A stretch of 8,167 bases of DNA from Bacteroidia bacterium. Its GTDB lineage: Bacteria; Bacteroidota; Bacteroidia; Cytophagales; Cyclobacteriaceae. The notes beneath the pieces are model-generated. The model ran no database searches. It was not told the origin of the DNA and saw nothing but the letters and a program-made list of their open reading frames with translations. The stretch lies in contig JANXRR010000213.1 in assembly GCA_025356795.1 (NCBI GenBank), forward strand, positions 1 to 8,167, given 5' to 3'. Of the stretch, positions 1 to 7,102 are shown piece by piece. Position 1 is the first letter of the stretch, and each line of letters opens with the position of its first letter. The translations under genes were made by a program, and so were the position numbers.

Positions 1-95
1 CCAAAGGCCGCCTGCAGCTCAAAAAACTGATGCATGTTAACGCCGAGAGAAGCGTAATAGGGATACAAAATGGGCAGGATGACTGAAAAGAGCCA
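1..95 (-). CDS. MFS transporter, N-terminal fragment (partial at both ends)
   Basis: The minus strand is open from the window edge to beyond position 113 and reads as a hydrophobic first transmembrane helix followed by the typical MFS loop: [20 protein letters not shown], then NMHQFFELQAAF. The pattern 'hydrophobic helix, P-x-Y/F, SLG, M-x-x-x-F-x-LQA-x-F' is the usual start of bacterial major facilitator permeases, which are 12-helix inner-membrane transporters. Only about 30-38 residues are visible, so the substrate cannot be named; the rest lies left of the window. No ATG precedes the helix: going upstream the frame runs through KYFVFNF and meets a TAG at 141-143 (minus strand). The true start is therefore probably lost at the junction with the eukaryotic segment. 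Bases 79-113 can be read both as this protein and as the PP5 exon on the other strand, so the exact edge is uncertain. The family call rests on a short stretch and is moderately sure. Confidence 0.7.
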
Positions 96-113
96 AAAGA
101 AATTAAATACAAA
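79..113. other. Junction 1: bacterial MFS fragment to eukaryotic PP5 segment
   Basis: Left of here the minus strand encodes a bacterial MFS permease helix; right of here the plus strand encodes PP5. The stretch itself reads sensibly both ways: [12 protein letters not shown] on plus, and [14 protein letters not shown] (read through from 119) on minus. The breakpoint therefore cannot be placed to the base. The hexamer ACTGAA occurs at 82-87 and again at the right-hand junction (627-632). Confidence 0.7.
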
Positions 114-635
114 GTATTTTATACAATTGTTCGTAACAAACTAGATATGCCTACGAGATCTTATTAGCAGTTAAAAATATTTTGAAAGCCGAATCATCCC
201 TGGTTGAAATTGAGTACGGGGGTGAATTGACCGTGTGCGGCGATACTCACGGACAATATTTTGATGTTTTAAATATTTTCCAACTTAATGGAATGCCCAG
301 CGAAACTAATCCTTATTTATGTATGTAGAATTTAGGATTAAATTAACTCTTGCAGTCAATGGAGATTTCGTTGATCGAGGTTCTTGGTCAACAGAAGTTA
401 TCCTCGCATTCTTTGGTATGAATTATTAACCAATTAAACTTAAATTCGCAGCACTTAAAGTTTTATATCCAAAACACTTTTTCCTTCTTCGAGGAAACCA
501 TGAATCGTTATCAATGAACCGAATGTATGGATTTGGTAATTAACTTTTTAACATTAAAAATACTGACTTTTTATTTCAGAAGGTGAAGTTGCTTCAAAAT
601 ACTCTAAAAAAATGTTTGAAGTCTTTACTGAAGTA
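79..635 (+). CDS. Eukaryotic Ser/Thr protein phosphatase 5 (PP5) catalytic-domain fragment with introns
   Basis: Spliced exons 79/91-113, 145-320, 356-415, 452-535 and 580-635 give one continuous protein that follows the PP5 catalytic domain from recall: [13 protein letters not shown], then [62 protein letters not shown] and EVFTEV. Three PPP-family metal and catalytic signatures are intact: GDTHG, GDFVDRG and GNHE. PP5 is a eukaryotic phosphatase, normally with N-terminal TPR repeats and an Hsp90 link. Both the TPR part and the C-terminal half of the catalytic domain (later metal-binding histidines, C-terminal helix) are absent. Reading phase is kept across every intron: the first is phase 2 and rebuilds a Lys codon, the other three are phase 1 and rebuild Phe, Ala and Glu. 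Without splicing the frame hits stops (for example TAG at 325-327), so this cannot be a bacterial PPP gene. The 3' end runs into bacterial tamB sequence near 633-641. The host is an unidentified eukaryote using the standard stop codons. Confidence 0.93.
114..144 (+). other. Putative spliceosomal intron (31 nt, phase 2) in PP5
   Basis: It begins GTATTT and ends CTAG. A TAAC lies shortly before the acceptor and could serve as a branch site. Removing it joins ...AATACAAA to ATATGCC, giving TKYAYEIL, which matches the PP5 motif (K/R)K-x-AY-x-IL. The unspliced frame has a TAA at 134-136. This is the least certain of the four introns, because the upstream exon is only about 25-35 nt long before the junction and the intron is extremely short. 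Confidence 0.65.
321..355 (+). other. Spliceosomal intron (35 nt, phase 1) in PP5
   Basis: It starts GTATGT, a strong 5' splice site, and ends CTCTTGCAG. ATTAAC just upstream of the acceptor could be the branch site. Splicing joins ...CCTTATTTAT to TCAATGGAGA and rebuilds a Phe codon within [13 protein letters not shown], one of the most conserved PPP motifs. The intron contains an in-frame TAG. Confidence 0.93.
416..451 (+). other. Spliceosomal intron (36 nt, phase 1) in PP5
   Basis: It starts GTATGA and ends TTCGCAG, is AT-rich, and contains ATTAAC and TTAAAC as possible branch sites. Splicing rebuilds an Ala codon (G + CA) and gives [17 protein letters not shown], which lines up with the PP5 stretch EVILTLFGFKLLYP. 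Confidence 0.92.
536..579 (+). other. Spliceosomal intron (44 nt, phase 1) in PP5
   Basis: It starts GTAATT and ends TTTTTATTTCAG, a clear polypyrimidine tract and acceptor. TACTGAC at 561-567 resembles a eukaryotic branch-point consensus. Splicing rebuilds a Glu codon and gives [12 protein letters not shown], matching the PP5 motif YGFEGEV. Confidence 0.93.
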
Positions 636-641
636 ACATTC
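624..641. other. Junction 2: PP5 exon to bacterial tamB-like gene
   Basis: Up to GTA at 633-635 the translation follows PP5 (MFEVFTEV). PP5 proteins would continue with F-x-W-L-P-L, but here the frame goes on as TFSSFYIAWYDRIEFHDL, which is the N-terminal region of a Bacteroidota TamB-like protein. The two coding frames happen to be in phase, so a gene caller opens one frame from ATG 612, an internal PP5 methionine. Because T-E-V could also belong to TamB, the break lies somewhere in about 624-641. Confidence 0.85.
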
Positions 642-3600
642 TCTTCATTCTACATTGCTTGGTATGACCGGATTGAGTTTCATGACTTAATGGTTAAAGA
701 CCCCAACGATAGCACCATGATAAAAGCAGGAAGTTTGTATGTAAACTTTAGCATAAGTAGTTTATTAAAAGGTGGCGACATTAACTTAGATGGAGCGGTG
801 CTTGATAGTGCCGATGTGAAACTCATCGAAATTCAAGAGTCTGATACTTTGCGCGATATTAATTTTAATGTATGGATCAATAGAATTAGTGAAGGTTATG
901 GTGGATCGGGAGGATCGGGCAAAAGCCCGAAGGTAAACATTGGTGAAATAGTGGTGACAAATTCGCACCTAGGATTTAACAATACCGATGCCGATTCGCT
1001 CAAAGACAGTTTTGATTACAATCACTTTCAACTAGCTCTTAATAATATTGAATCGCAAAACTTTCAAGTGATTGGCGATACCATTCAATTTCAACTCAAT
1101 TCATTTCAGGCCCAAGAGCAAAAAAGTAAACTTCTCATTTCAGATATCCGAACTTACTTTCGCCTTTGCCAAACCTCTATGGAGTTTCTGGGCCTCTATC
1201 TCAAAGCTGGTGAAAGCACCATTACAGATACCATTACTTTTCATTACAATCAATTGCGCGACATGAATGACTTTAATACAAAAGTTAATATGCACGCACG
1301 TTTAAAAAACACGGTTATTGACCCACGCAATTTACAAGTGTTTTCACCAAGCGCTATTACAATTGGTCAGCCGATTCATCTAGATGGCACTATAAAAGGA
1401 AGAGTAAATCGATTTTCTTATAATAATATGAAAGTGAGTGTAGGCAACACCACCCTGAAAGGCAAATTAGATATGGATGGGTTACCTTTTATCAATGAAA
1501 CATTCATAAGTCTCAATGTAAAAAGTGGAAAGGCAGATATCAATGATCTTCGGTTTCTGTTCCCGGAAGATATTTATGTGCGATTGAAGGCATTTAAAAA
1601 ATTTGATCTGAGCGGAAGTTTCATTGGGTTTAAAAATGATTTCGTAGCAAATGGAAAATTTAATACACAACTAGGTAAAATCCGTTCAGACATCAACTTA
1701 AAAGTAAATGAGAAAAATGTAAATCAAACGACTTACCAAGGGAACCTTGAATTAGAAAAATTTCAAGCTGGCGTTTATTTACAAGATACAGCCAATTTTC
1801 AAAATGTAACGCTCTCTGGTAGAATAAACGGCAGAGGCCTTACCGAAAAAACAGCCGACTTTATTCTCAACGGAAAAGTAAGCAGCATTGGCTTATTAGG
1901 CTATAACTATATCAACATTAACACCAACGCTCGTTTCGCCAAGCAACTCTTCAGTGGAAAACTTACCATTGATGATCCAAATCTAAAGTTTGATGCTACA
2001 GGTTCTATTGATTTTAGAAATAAAAAAAATCTCGTAAAAATAAAAGCTAACCTAGATACTGCCCTTTTGCATGAGCTAAAATTTACAAAAGAGTTTTTTC
2101 GTGTTAGTTCCTATATAGATGTTGATAGCAGAGGCCTTCAAATTGATAGCCTTTTTGGCGAGGCGATTTTTAGAAACTCAACCCTTCATTATAAAGATCA
2201 AGTGCTTCACCTTGATTCCATCCATTTAATATCATCCCTAAACAATGACAATCGTAAATTAACATTAAGAAGTTCGCTTGCCGATGTTGACTTAGAGGGC
2301 AACTACTACTATTCAACACTTTTTACGGATCTGCAAAGGTTTCTCCATGAACTATACCTGAATATAAAGAATGATAAACCAGGGCTTATTAACCACTATG
2401 CCGACAAGAAAAAAAGAATGCAGGAATACGATGTTAAAATAACCGCTAAGCTCAACAACATTAATCCTCTAATAATGCTTGCTGGAATGAATTTTAAACT
2501 TTCTAAGAATACACTCATTAAAGGTAATTTCTCCAATGGCATTACCACTATCTTTAAAGCTTATTCCACTGTTGATACGCTAGATTATAATAAGAAATTT
2601 TTTATTGGCAATGAAGTTGAATTTACCGCCTCCAAAATTCGTGATAGTACTAACGTATTAGCTATGCTTACTATCAACTCTAAAAGACAACAAATCACCA
2701 AAATATTTAAAACAAAAAACTTACTCTGTGAAGCCATCTGGAACAAAGATCATATCAACTTTGGCTTAGACTTTGATCAAGAAGGACTTACAAATTCGGT
2801 TCGATTAAAAACAGAAATTGATTTTTTAGAAGATAGCACGAAAATTAAAATATTGCCTTCAAGAATTAAATTCTTGGAAAAGGAGTGGTTTGTCAACCCA
2901 AAAAATTATTTATTGTTAAAAAATAAGGAATTGGAAATTCATCACTTAGCCATTGGCCACGGAGATGAATCTATATTGATCAACGGCAATATTTCGGAAC
3001 AGGATGACAAAGTACTGGACCTTGATATTAAAAATTTAAACCTTGATATCATGGATGTACTCAGCACCGAAAAATTTACGGGTACAATGAACGCTTCACT
3101 AAAGGCACGAGATTTTTATAAAAATCCTTATATCCAAAATACAGTTTCAGTAAAAGATCTTACCATTAATAAATTTTTGATTGGTGATATTAACGGAACG
3201 AACAGATGGAATCAAGAGACAAATAAATTTGACCTTAGCTTTTACATTGATAGGATTGAACAGCGAATCATAAGCTTAGAAGGTTTCTATGATCCTTCCA
3301 ATCAAAAAAGTCCATTGAATGTAACCGCCAGTTTAAAAAAAGCGAACCTCAGAATTGCAGAACCTATTTTACGTGGCATCTTCTCTAATATTGGCGGTAC
3401 TCTTACCGGTAGCTATGGCATTACTGGCACATTCAATAATCCAAAAGTAGAAGGCGAGGGTACTATAAATGACGGTAGAATGACCATCGACTATTTGAAA
3501 ACCACGTACGATATTTCTGGAACATTGGCTATGATTCCAACACGCGTGCTTTTCAAAAATTTAATGCTGACTGATATTTTTAATAATAAGGGAATGATTA

Positions 3601-5015
3601 ATGGTTATCTGGCACATGCAAGCTACTCGTATTCATCCATGAGCCTTTATTTGGAAAGCACTTTCAAAAATGTTCAGTTACTAAATACCAACAGTAGAGA
3701 CAACGCATTATTTTATGGACAAGCGTATGGCACAGGAAGCTTATCAATTAACGGGCCTCTCAACCATTTGCAAATTACAGCCGCTGCGAAATCGGAAAAA
3801 AACACACGCATCTTTATTCCACTGGGAGGCACTGCTGCTGTGGAGAAAGAAGACTTTATAAATTTCGTGCATTTTACCGATTCAATAGCCGCAAAAGCAA
3901 CTAAAGTAGAAGCAAAAGAAAAAGTTGAACTTTCGGGAATAACATTCGATCTCAACTTAGAAATAACGCCCGATGCGTATGCCGAGATTATCATTGATGC
4001 AAAGTCAGGTGACATTATCCGAGGTCGTGGAAATGGCGAACTCAAACTACAGCTTGATACCAAAGGCGAATTCAATATGTTTGGAAGCATCGAGTTTTTA
4101 GAAGGAGGTTATAATTTCACTTTATTTGATATCATCAATAAAGAATTTAAAATTCAAAATGGAGGGCGCATTTCATGGTTTGGAGATCCTTACCAAGGCA
4201 CCATGTCTCTTACGGCAAGCTACAGGCAGCTGGCATCTTTCACACCCATTTTTACAAATCAAACAACCGTTGCCGCTACCTCCGATGATCAAGCCCTTAA
4301 AAGACGGTATCCTGTTGAGGTTTTACTGAAGTTAGAAGGCCCCATGCTTAAGCCCCAAATTAACTTTGATATTGAAGCAAAAGATTTACCCAATAACGTA
4401 ATTGTGGCAGGGGTAAGTCTTAAAGTAAATTTTGAATCTTTTAAAGCAAGGCTGGATGAACAAGAATTAAAATCGCAAGTATTTAGCCTTATTGTATTAA
4501 GGAAATTTAAACCCTATGGAGAATCGTTTACAACCAACGGTTCAGTTTTTACAAGCGTAAGTGAATTGTTTTCGAATCAGTTGAGCTATTGGATCAGTCA
4601 GGTAGATCAGAACCTGGAAGTTGATTTAGATCTTGGAACATTAGATCAAGAGGCATTCAATACGTTTCAACTGCGACTCTCTTACTCGCTGTTAAATGGT
4701 CGTTTACGGATAACTCGCGATGGCACCTTCAATAACACGTATCAAACCAATAGATCAGAAGTTTCCTCTATTATTGGTGACTTCACGGTAGATTATTTAT
4801 TGACACCTGATGGCACGTTTAAAATAAAAGCCTACAGCCGGTCAAATACCAATACTGCATTAAGTTCGTTGGGCAACCAATCTGCCATTACAACGGGGGT
4901 AAGTTTATTGCACACTCAAAATTTTAACACGTTTAAAGATCTCCTAGGCTTTGCACGCAAAAGAAGGAAGAAAGAATTAGAGGATACAACTAATGCTAAA
5001 GACAGAATAAATTAA
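636..5015 (+). CDS. TamB-like translocation/assembly module protein (AsmA superfamily), 5'-truncated
   Basis: About 1,459 bacterial residues remain, mostly alternating beta-strands with repeated short 'x-GxLxx-G' units, as in the long AsmA/TamB beta-groove proteins. The early block WYDRIEFHDLMVKDP, then TMIKAGSLYVNFSISSLL, is the usual region just after the membrane anchor in Bacteroidota TamB proteins. The C-terminal third carries the TamB domain (DUF490, PF04357), roughly residues 930-1440 counted from ATG 612: GSYGITGTFNNPKVEGEG, INDGRMTIDYLKTTYDISG, GDIIRGRGNGELKLQLDTKG, and FLEGGYNFTLFDIINKEFKI. It ends with a GVSLL...FNTFKDLLGFA beta-strand-like tail and a basic KRRKKE end. Family members sit in the inner membrane, span the periplasm and serve outer-membrane protein insertion or lipid transport. 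The normal N-terminal anchor helix and roughly 50-70 residues are missing; PP5 exon takes their place, so residues 1-8 of the frame opened at 612 are not TamB. No internal frameshift is seen. Family call very sure, true start unknown. Confidence 0.95.
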   Translation, partial: TFSSFYIAWYDRIEFHDLMVKDPNDSTMIKAGSLYVNFSISSLLKGGDINLDGAVLDSADVKLIEIQESDTLRDINFNVWINRISEGYGGSGGSGKSPKVNIGEIVVTNSHLGFNNTDADSLKDSFDYNHFQLALNNIESQNFQVIGDTIQFQLNSFQAQEQKSKLLISDIRTYFRLCQTSMEFLGLYLKAGESTITDTITFHYNQLRDMNDFNTKVNMHARLKNTVIDPRNLQVFSPSAITIGQPIHLDGTIKGRVNRFSYNNMKVSVGNTTLKGKLDMDGLPFINETFISLNVKSGKADINDLRFLFPEDIYVRLKAFKKFDLSGSFIGFKNDFVANGKFNTQLGKIRSDINLKVNEKNVNQTTYQGNLELEKFQAGVYLQDTANFQNVTLSGRINGRGLTEKTADFILNGKVSSIGLLGYNYININTNARFAKQLFSGKLTIDDPNLKFDATGSIDFRNKKNLVKIKANLDTALLHELKFTKEFFRVSSYIDVDSRGLQIDSLFGEAIFRNSTLHYKDQVLHLDSIHLISSLNNDNRKLTLRSSLADVDLEGNYYYSTLFTDLQRFLHELYLNIKNDKPGLINHYADKKKRMQEYDVKITAKLNNINPLIMLAGMNFKLSKNTLIKGNFSNGITTIFKAYSTVDTLDYNKKFFIGNEVEFTASKIRDSTNVLAMLTINSKRQQITKIFKTKNLLCEAIWNKDHINFGLDFDQEGLTNSVRLKTEIDFLEDSTKIKILPSRIKFLEKEWFVNPKNYLLLKNKELEIHHLAIGHGDESILINGNISEQDDKVLDLDIKNLNLDIMDVLSTEKFTGTMNASLKARDFYKNPYIQNTVSVKDLTINKFLIGDINGTNRWNQETNKFDLSFYIDRIEQRIISLEGFYDPSNQKSPLNVTASLKKANLRIAEPILRGIFSNIGGTLTGSYGITGTFNNPKVEGEGTINDGRMTIDYLKTTYDISGTLAMIPTRVLFKNLMLTDIFNNKGMINGYLAHASYSYSSMSLYLESTFKNVQLLNTNSRDNALFYGQAYGTGSLSINGPLNHLQITAAAKSEKNTRIFIPLGGTAAVEKEDFINFVHFTDSIAAKATKVEAKEKVELSGITFDLNLEITPDAYAEIIIDAKSGDIIRGRGNGELKLQLDTKGEFNMFGSIEFLEGGYNFTLFDIINKEFKIQNGGRISWFGDPYQGTMSLTASYRQLASFTPIFTNQTTVAATSDDQALKRRYPVEVLLKLEGPMLKPQINFDIEAKDLPNNVIVAGVSLKVNFESFKARLDEQELKSQVFSLIVLRKFKPYGESFTTNGSVFTSVSELFSNQLSYWISQVDQNLEVDLDLGTLDQEAFNTFQLRLSYSLLNGRLRITRDGTFNNTYQTNRSEVSSIIGDFTVDYLLTPDGTFKIKAYSRSNTNTALSSLGNQSAITTGVSLLHTQNFNTFKDLLGFARKRRKKELEDTTNAKDRIN
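915..930 (+). repeat. Perfect 6-bp hairpin in the Gly-Ser linker of the tamB-like gene
   Basis: TCGGGC, an AAAA loop and GCCCGA form a perfect inverted repeat. It follows a tandem GGATCGGGA/GGATCGGGC and encodes a GGSGGSGKSPK linker between the TamB N-terminal block and the beta-rich body. A local GC-rich hairpin inside an AT-rich gene is unusual, but it is probably just codon use in a glycine linker. Confidence 0.5.
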
Positions 5016-5037
5016 TCCGGACAAATCATTTTCTTAA

Positions 5038-5059
5038 GAAACCTGACTTTTACAGGTTC
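5038..5059 (+). terminator. Small hairpin after the tamB-like gene (weak terminator or leader structure)
   Basis: In the 76-nt gap between the tamB-like gene and the next gene, AACCTG (5040-5045) pairs with CAGGTT (5053-5058) around a 7-nt loop. One more G-C pair (5038/5059) is possible with a bulged A. The tail is only moderately T-rich (CAATTTGTTACC), so termination would be weak. TCAATTTG just after it is one mismatch from the Bacteroidota -7 box TAnnTTTG and could promote the next gene; no clear -33 box was seen. Confidence 0.35.
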
Positions 5060-5091
5060 AATTTGTTACCTTAGAAGTCAAAAAAAAACAC

Positions 5092-5490
5092 ATGGATTTA
5101 TCTTCCTTTCTTAAGACTTATTCCGAGCAAATCGGAGGTCAATACACAGAATACAATTCTTCACAATCTATAATTATAGTTCCTGTTTCGGGTGGCCGCT
5201 TTCAAACCATCGTTGTCACTGTAAAGAAGAATGATTTATACAACCGTAAACTGATAAATCTACTTTCAAAGATTTGCCAGATCAAACCGGAAGTAGATTT
5301 GCGTATGCTGCTAGAGCAAACTGCTTTCTTTAACTATTGCCGCTTTACCATAAGTGAAAACTATCTTCAAATTGAAGCCGTAACCACTTACGAAAATGCT
5401 TCTGAAGATCAGCTAAAAGAAATGATACAAGAAGTGGCCAACCTGGCCGATCAGTTTGAGATGAAGGTGACTGGTGCAGATATTCATTAG
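5092..5490 (+). CDS. Small soluble protein, possible YbjN / type-III-secretion-chaperone-like fold
   Basis: The product has 132 residues, with no signal peptide and no membrane helix. Apparent order: an N-terminal helix (LSSFLKTYSEQIG), three strands (YTEYNSSQSIIIVPVSG and RFQTIVVTVKKND), a helix (NRKLINLLSKICQI), a second helix (DLRMLLEQTAFFNYCRF), two strands (RFTISENYLQIEAVTTYE), and a C-terminal helix (SEDQLKEMIQEVANLADQFE). This helix-sheet-helix pattern and size recall the YbjN / CesT-like chaperone fold, but I see no diagnostic motif, so function stays open. ATG 5092 is the first start in the frame and follows an A9 run (5080-5088), a leader type common in Bacteroidota; there is no clear Shine-Dalgarno site. 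The downstream oxidase starts 25 nt after its stop, suggesting one transcript. A role as a cytoplasmic helper for a neighbour is only a guess. Confidence 0.88.
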   Translation: MDLSSFLKTYSEQIGGQYTEYNSSQSIIIVPVSGGRFQTIVVTVKKNDLYNRKLINLLSKICQIKPEVDLRMLLEQTAFFNYCRFTISENYLQIEAVTTYENASEDQLKEMIQEVANLADQFEMKVTGADIH

Positions 5491-5515
5491 GCCATTTAAG
5501 TTAATATAAAGCCCC

Positions 5516-6985
5516 ATGTCAAATTCAATTAATCGAAGAGACTTTATTCGACTCAGTTCACTTATTTCTGGAGTGCTGATGACGAAGCCGTTAGAAGCAC
5601 TTTCTATTTCCGATCCATGGCAAAAAAGTATAGGAACGCCTCAAAAAGTACTGATTCTGGGAGCGGGTATGGCAGGATTATCCGCAGGGATGGAACTTCA
5701 GAAATTAGGGCACCAAGTTGAAATTATAGAAGGGCAAATGAGAGCAGGAGGCAGGGTATTCACCGCACGAAATATGTTTGCCGATGGATTGTTTGCCGAT
5801 GTGGGGGCAGCACGAATACCAGAAAATCATGATTGGACAATGAAATACGTAAAGAAATACGGCCTTCAATTGATCCCATTTAATCCAACCGAGAATGATC
5901 TTTTACATGTGGTGAATGGTAAAAAAATTAGGTACTCTGCGTCTAAGCCGGCTAGTCTGAAAGAATACCCAGTATCGCTTTCGCCACAAGAAATAGAAAT
6001 GGGTTGGGCCGGCCTTTCGTCAAAACCTTTCAATGCTTTGACGGCTAATGTGGGCAACCCAGCGGAATCAACATGGCCACCCCAATCCATTGCACACTTT
6101 GATAAGTTATCATTCAAAGAATATCTTATCGATCAAAAATTCAGTCCAGCCGTGGCCGATTTATTGATGCTCGGTTGGGAAGACAAGCGGGGTATGGATA
6201 TGTCGGTAATTGAGTTATTCCGAGAATTGAATCTGTCGTTTGGTGCACCCCGCAATAAAATTGTAGGTGGCAATGATCTGTTGCCTCGGGCGATGGCCAA
6301 TGAATTGGGCTCCATTATACAATACAACACAAAAGTAATTCGAGTTGAACAAAATGAAACAGGGGTAACAGTTACTGTTTCGCGCGAAGGCGAAAGAACC
6401 ACCATAAAAGCGGATCGGGTAATCTGCACGTTCGCTTTACCCATTCTAAAGAAAATGGATTTTGTCAAAACGTTTTCAAAACGCAAACAAGTTGCTATTG
6501 ATGAGATGGGTATATTCAACTTGGCTCGCACCGTTATGCAAGTGAGCGATCGGTATTGGAAGAAAGAAGGCCTCAATGGTTTTGCAGCTACCGATCAACC
6601 TATCGAAATTTGGGATCCTCATTTCGAATCAAAGGCTAAAAGAGGAATGATTGCCGCCTATGTAAAAAATACCGACTCAAACTCGTTCATGAGTATGTCA
6701 GAGGCAGAGCGGTTATCCTTTTCGAAAAAACAAGTCAATGGTGTTTTCCCGGGCCTAGATAATTATTTTGAAGGCAGTTATACCAAAGTTTGGGGCGAAG
6801 ACCCGTGGGCAGGATACGCTCATGCTATCGGAAACAGAACAAATATGACGGAACATCTACCCTTTTTAAGCCAACCTGAAGGCAGAATTCATTTTGCTGG
6901 CGAACATGCATCGGCCTACCATGGATGGATTCAAGGTGCTATTGAATCTGGAAATAGGGCTGCTAAAGAAATCAATAGTTTCTAA
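5516..6985 (+). CDS. Tat-exported flavin amine oxidase (L-amino-acid-oxidase-like)
   Basis: The product is a 489-residue FAD-dependent amine oxidase, expected to oxidise an amine or L-amino acid with O2 to imine plus H2O2. The N-terminus has a twin-arginine signal (N-RRDFIRL, Arg7-Arg8, then LSSLISGVLM), implying export of the folded flavoprotein. The FAD Rossmann motif is GAGMAG (residues 49-54), with the ribose-binding acidic residue Glu72 and the GGR(V) motif at 78-81. GAARIPENHDWTMKYVKKYGL resembles the 'MRxPExH...KxGL' substrate-arginine region of L-amino acid oxidases. The C-terminus has the second FAD signature, GRIHFAGEH (456-464), then YHGWIQGAIESGNRAA, again LAAO-like (HGWI...SG-RAA). 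Length is normal and both ends look intact. The start at 5516 is preferred because it supplies the Tat signal; the RBS is weak (AT-rich TTAATATAAAGCCCC leader). Probably co-transcribed with the small gene 25 nt upstream. Substrate unknown; tryptophan, phenylalanine or polyamine oxidase are alternatives. Confidence 0.94.
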   Translation: MSNSINRRDFIRLSSLISGVLMTKPLEALSISDPWQKSIGTPQKVLILGAGMAGLSAGMELQKLGHQVEIIEGQMRAGGRVFTARNMFADGLFADVGAARIPENHDWTMKYVKKYGLQLIPFNPTENDLLHVVNGKKIRYSASKPASLKEYPVSLSPQEIEMGWAGLSSKPFNALTANVGNPAESTWPPQSIAHFDKLSFKEYLIDQKFSPAVADLLMLGWEDKRGMDMSVIELFRELNLSFGAPRNKIVGGNDLLPRAMANELGSIIQYNTKVIRVEQNETGVTVTVSREGERTTIKADRVICTFALPILKKMDFVKTFSKRKQVAIDEMGIFNLARTVMQVSDRYWKKEGLNGFAATDQPIEIWDPHFESKAKRGMIAAYVKNTDSNSFMSMSEAERLSFSKKQVNGVFPGLDNYFEGSYTKVWGEDPWAGYAHAIGNRTNMTEHLPFLSQPEGRIHFAGEHASAYHGWIQGAIESGNRAAKEINSF

Positions 6986-7011
6986 CTCTCGATATACTCT
7001 GAGAATTTTTC

Positions 7012-7038
7012 GTGAACCCTGTGTTCACAATAGTTTTT
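7012..7038 (+). terminator. Possible intrinsic terminator after the amine oxidase
   Basis: GTGAAC (7012-7017) and GTTCAC (7023-7028) form a perfect 6-bp stem with a 5-nt loop (CCTGT), 26 nt after the oxidase stop. AATAG and then TTTTTGAATTTTT follow. The stem is short and the T-run begins 5 nt after it, so this is a plausible but not strong rho-independent terminator. Confidence 0.4.
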
Positions 7039-7102
7039 GAATTTTTAACTGAGGAGGTTACTGAGAATAATGATAGAGTGAGAGAGGAAGTTTTAAATTG
7101 AT

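Noticed and set aside
114..635. Reading the PP5 region as a decayed bacterial PPP-type phosphatase gene with frameshifts
   Set aside because: Each interruption starts with GT, ends with AG, restores phase exactly and lies within otherwise intact conserved motifs. The similarity is specifically to PP5, so introns explain it far better than random decay.
3713..4090. Minus-strand 125-codon open frame inside the tamB-like gene
   Set aside because: It lies wholly within a conserved TamB domain on the other strand, is Ser/Pro-rich low-quality sequence without a recognisable motif, and has no leader. It is a shadow frame.
6133..6576. Minus-strand 147-codon open frame inside the amine oxidase gene
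   Set aside because: The plus strand here encodes convincing amine oxidase sequence; the opposite reading shows no domain or start signal.
6999..7068. 8-bp direct repeat CTGAGAAT (6999-7006 and 7061-7068)
   Set aside because: Short, AT-rich and flanked by nothing operator-like; likely chance in a 117-nt intergenic gap.
7070..7081. Possible leader mini-ORF (ATG ATA GAG TGA) after GAGGAGG
   Set aside because: Only three codons before the stop, no attenuator-like structure or repeated codon, and spacing from the purine box is long (12 nt). Kept only as part of the start-site question.
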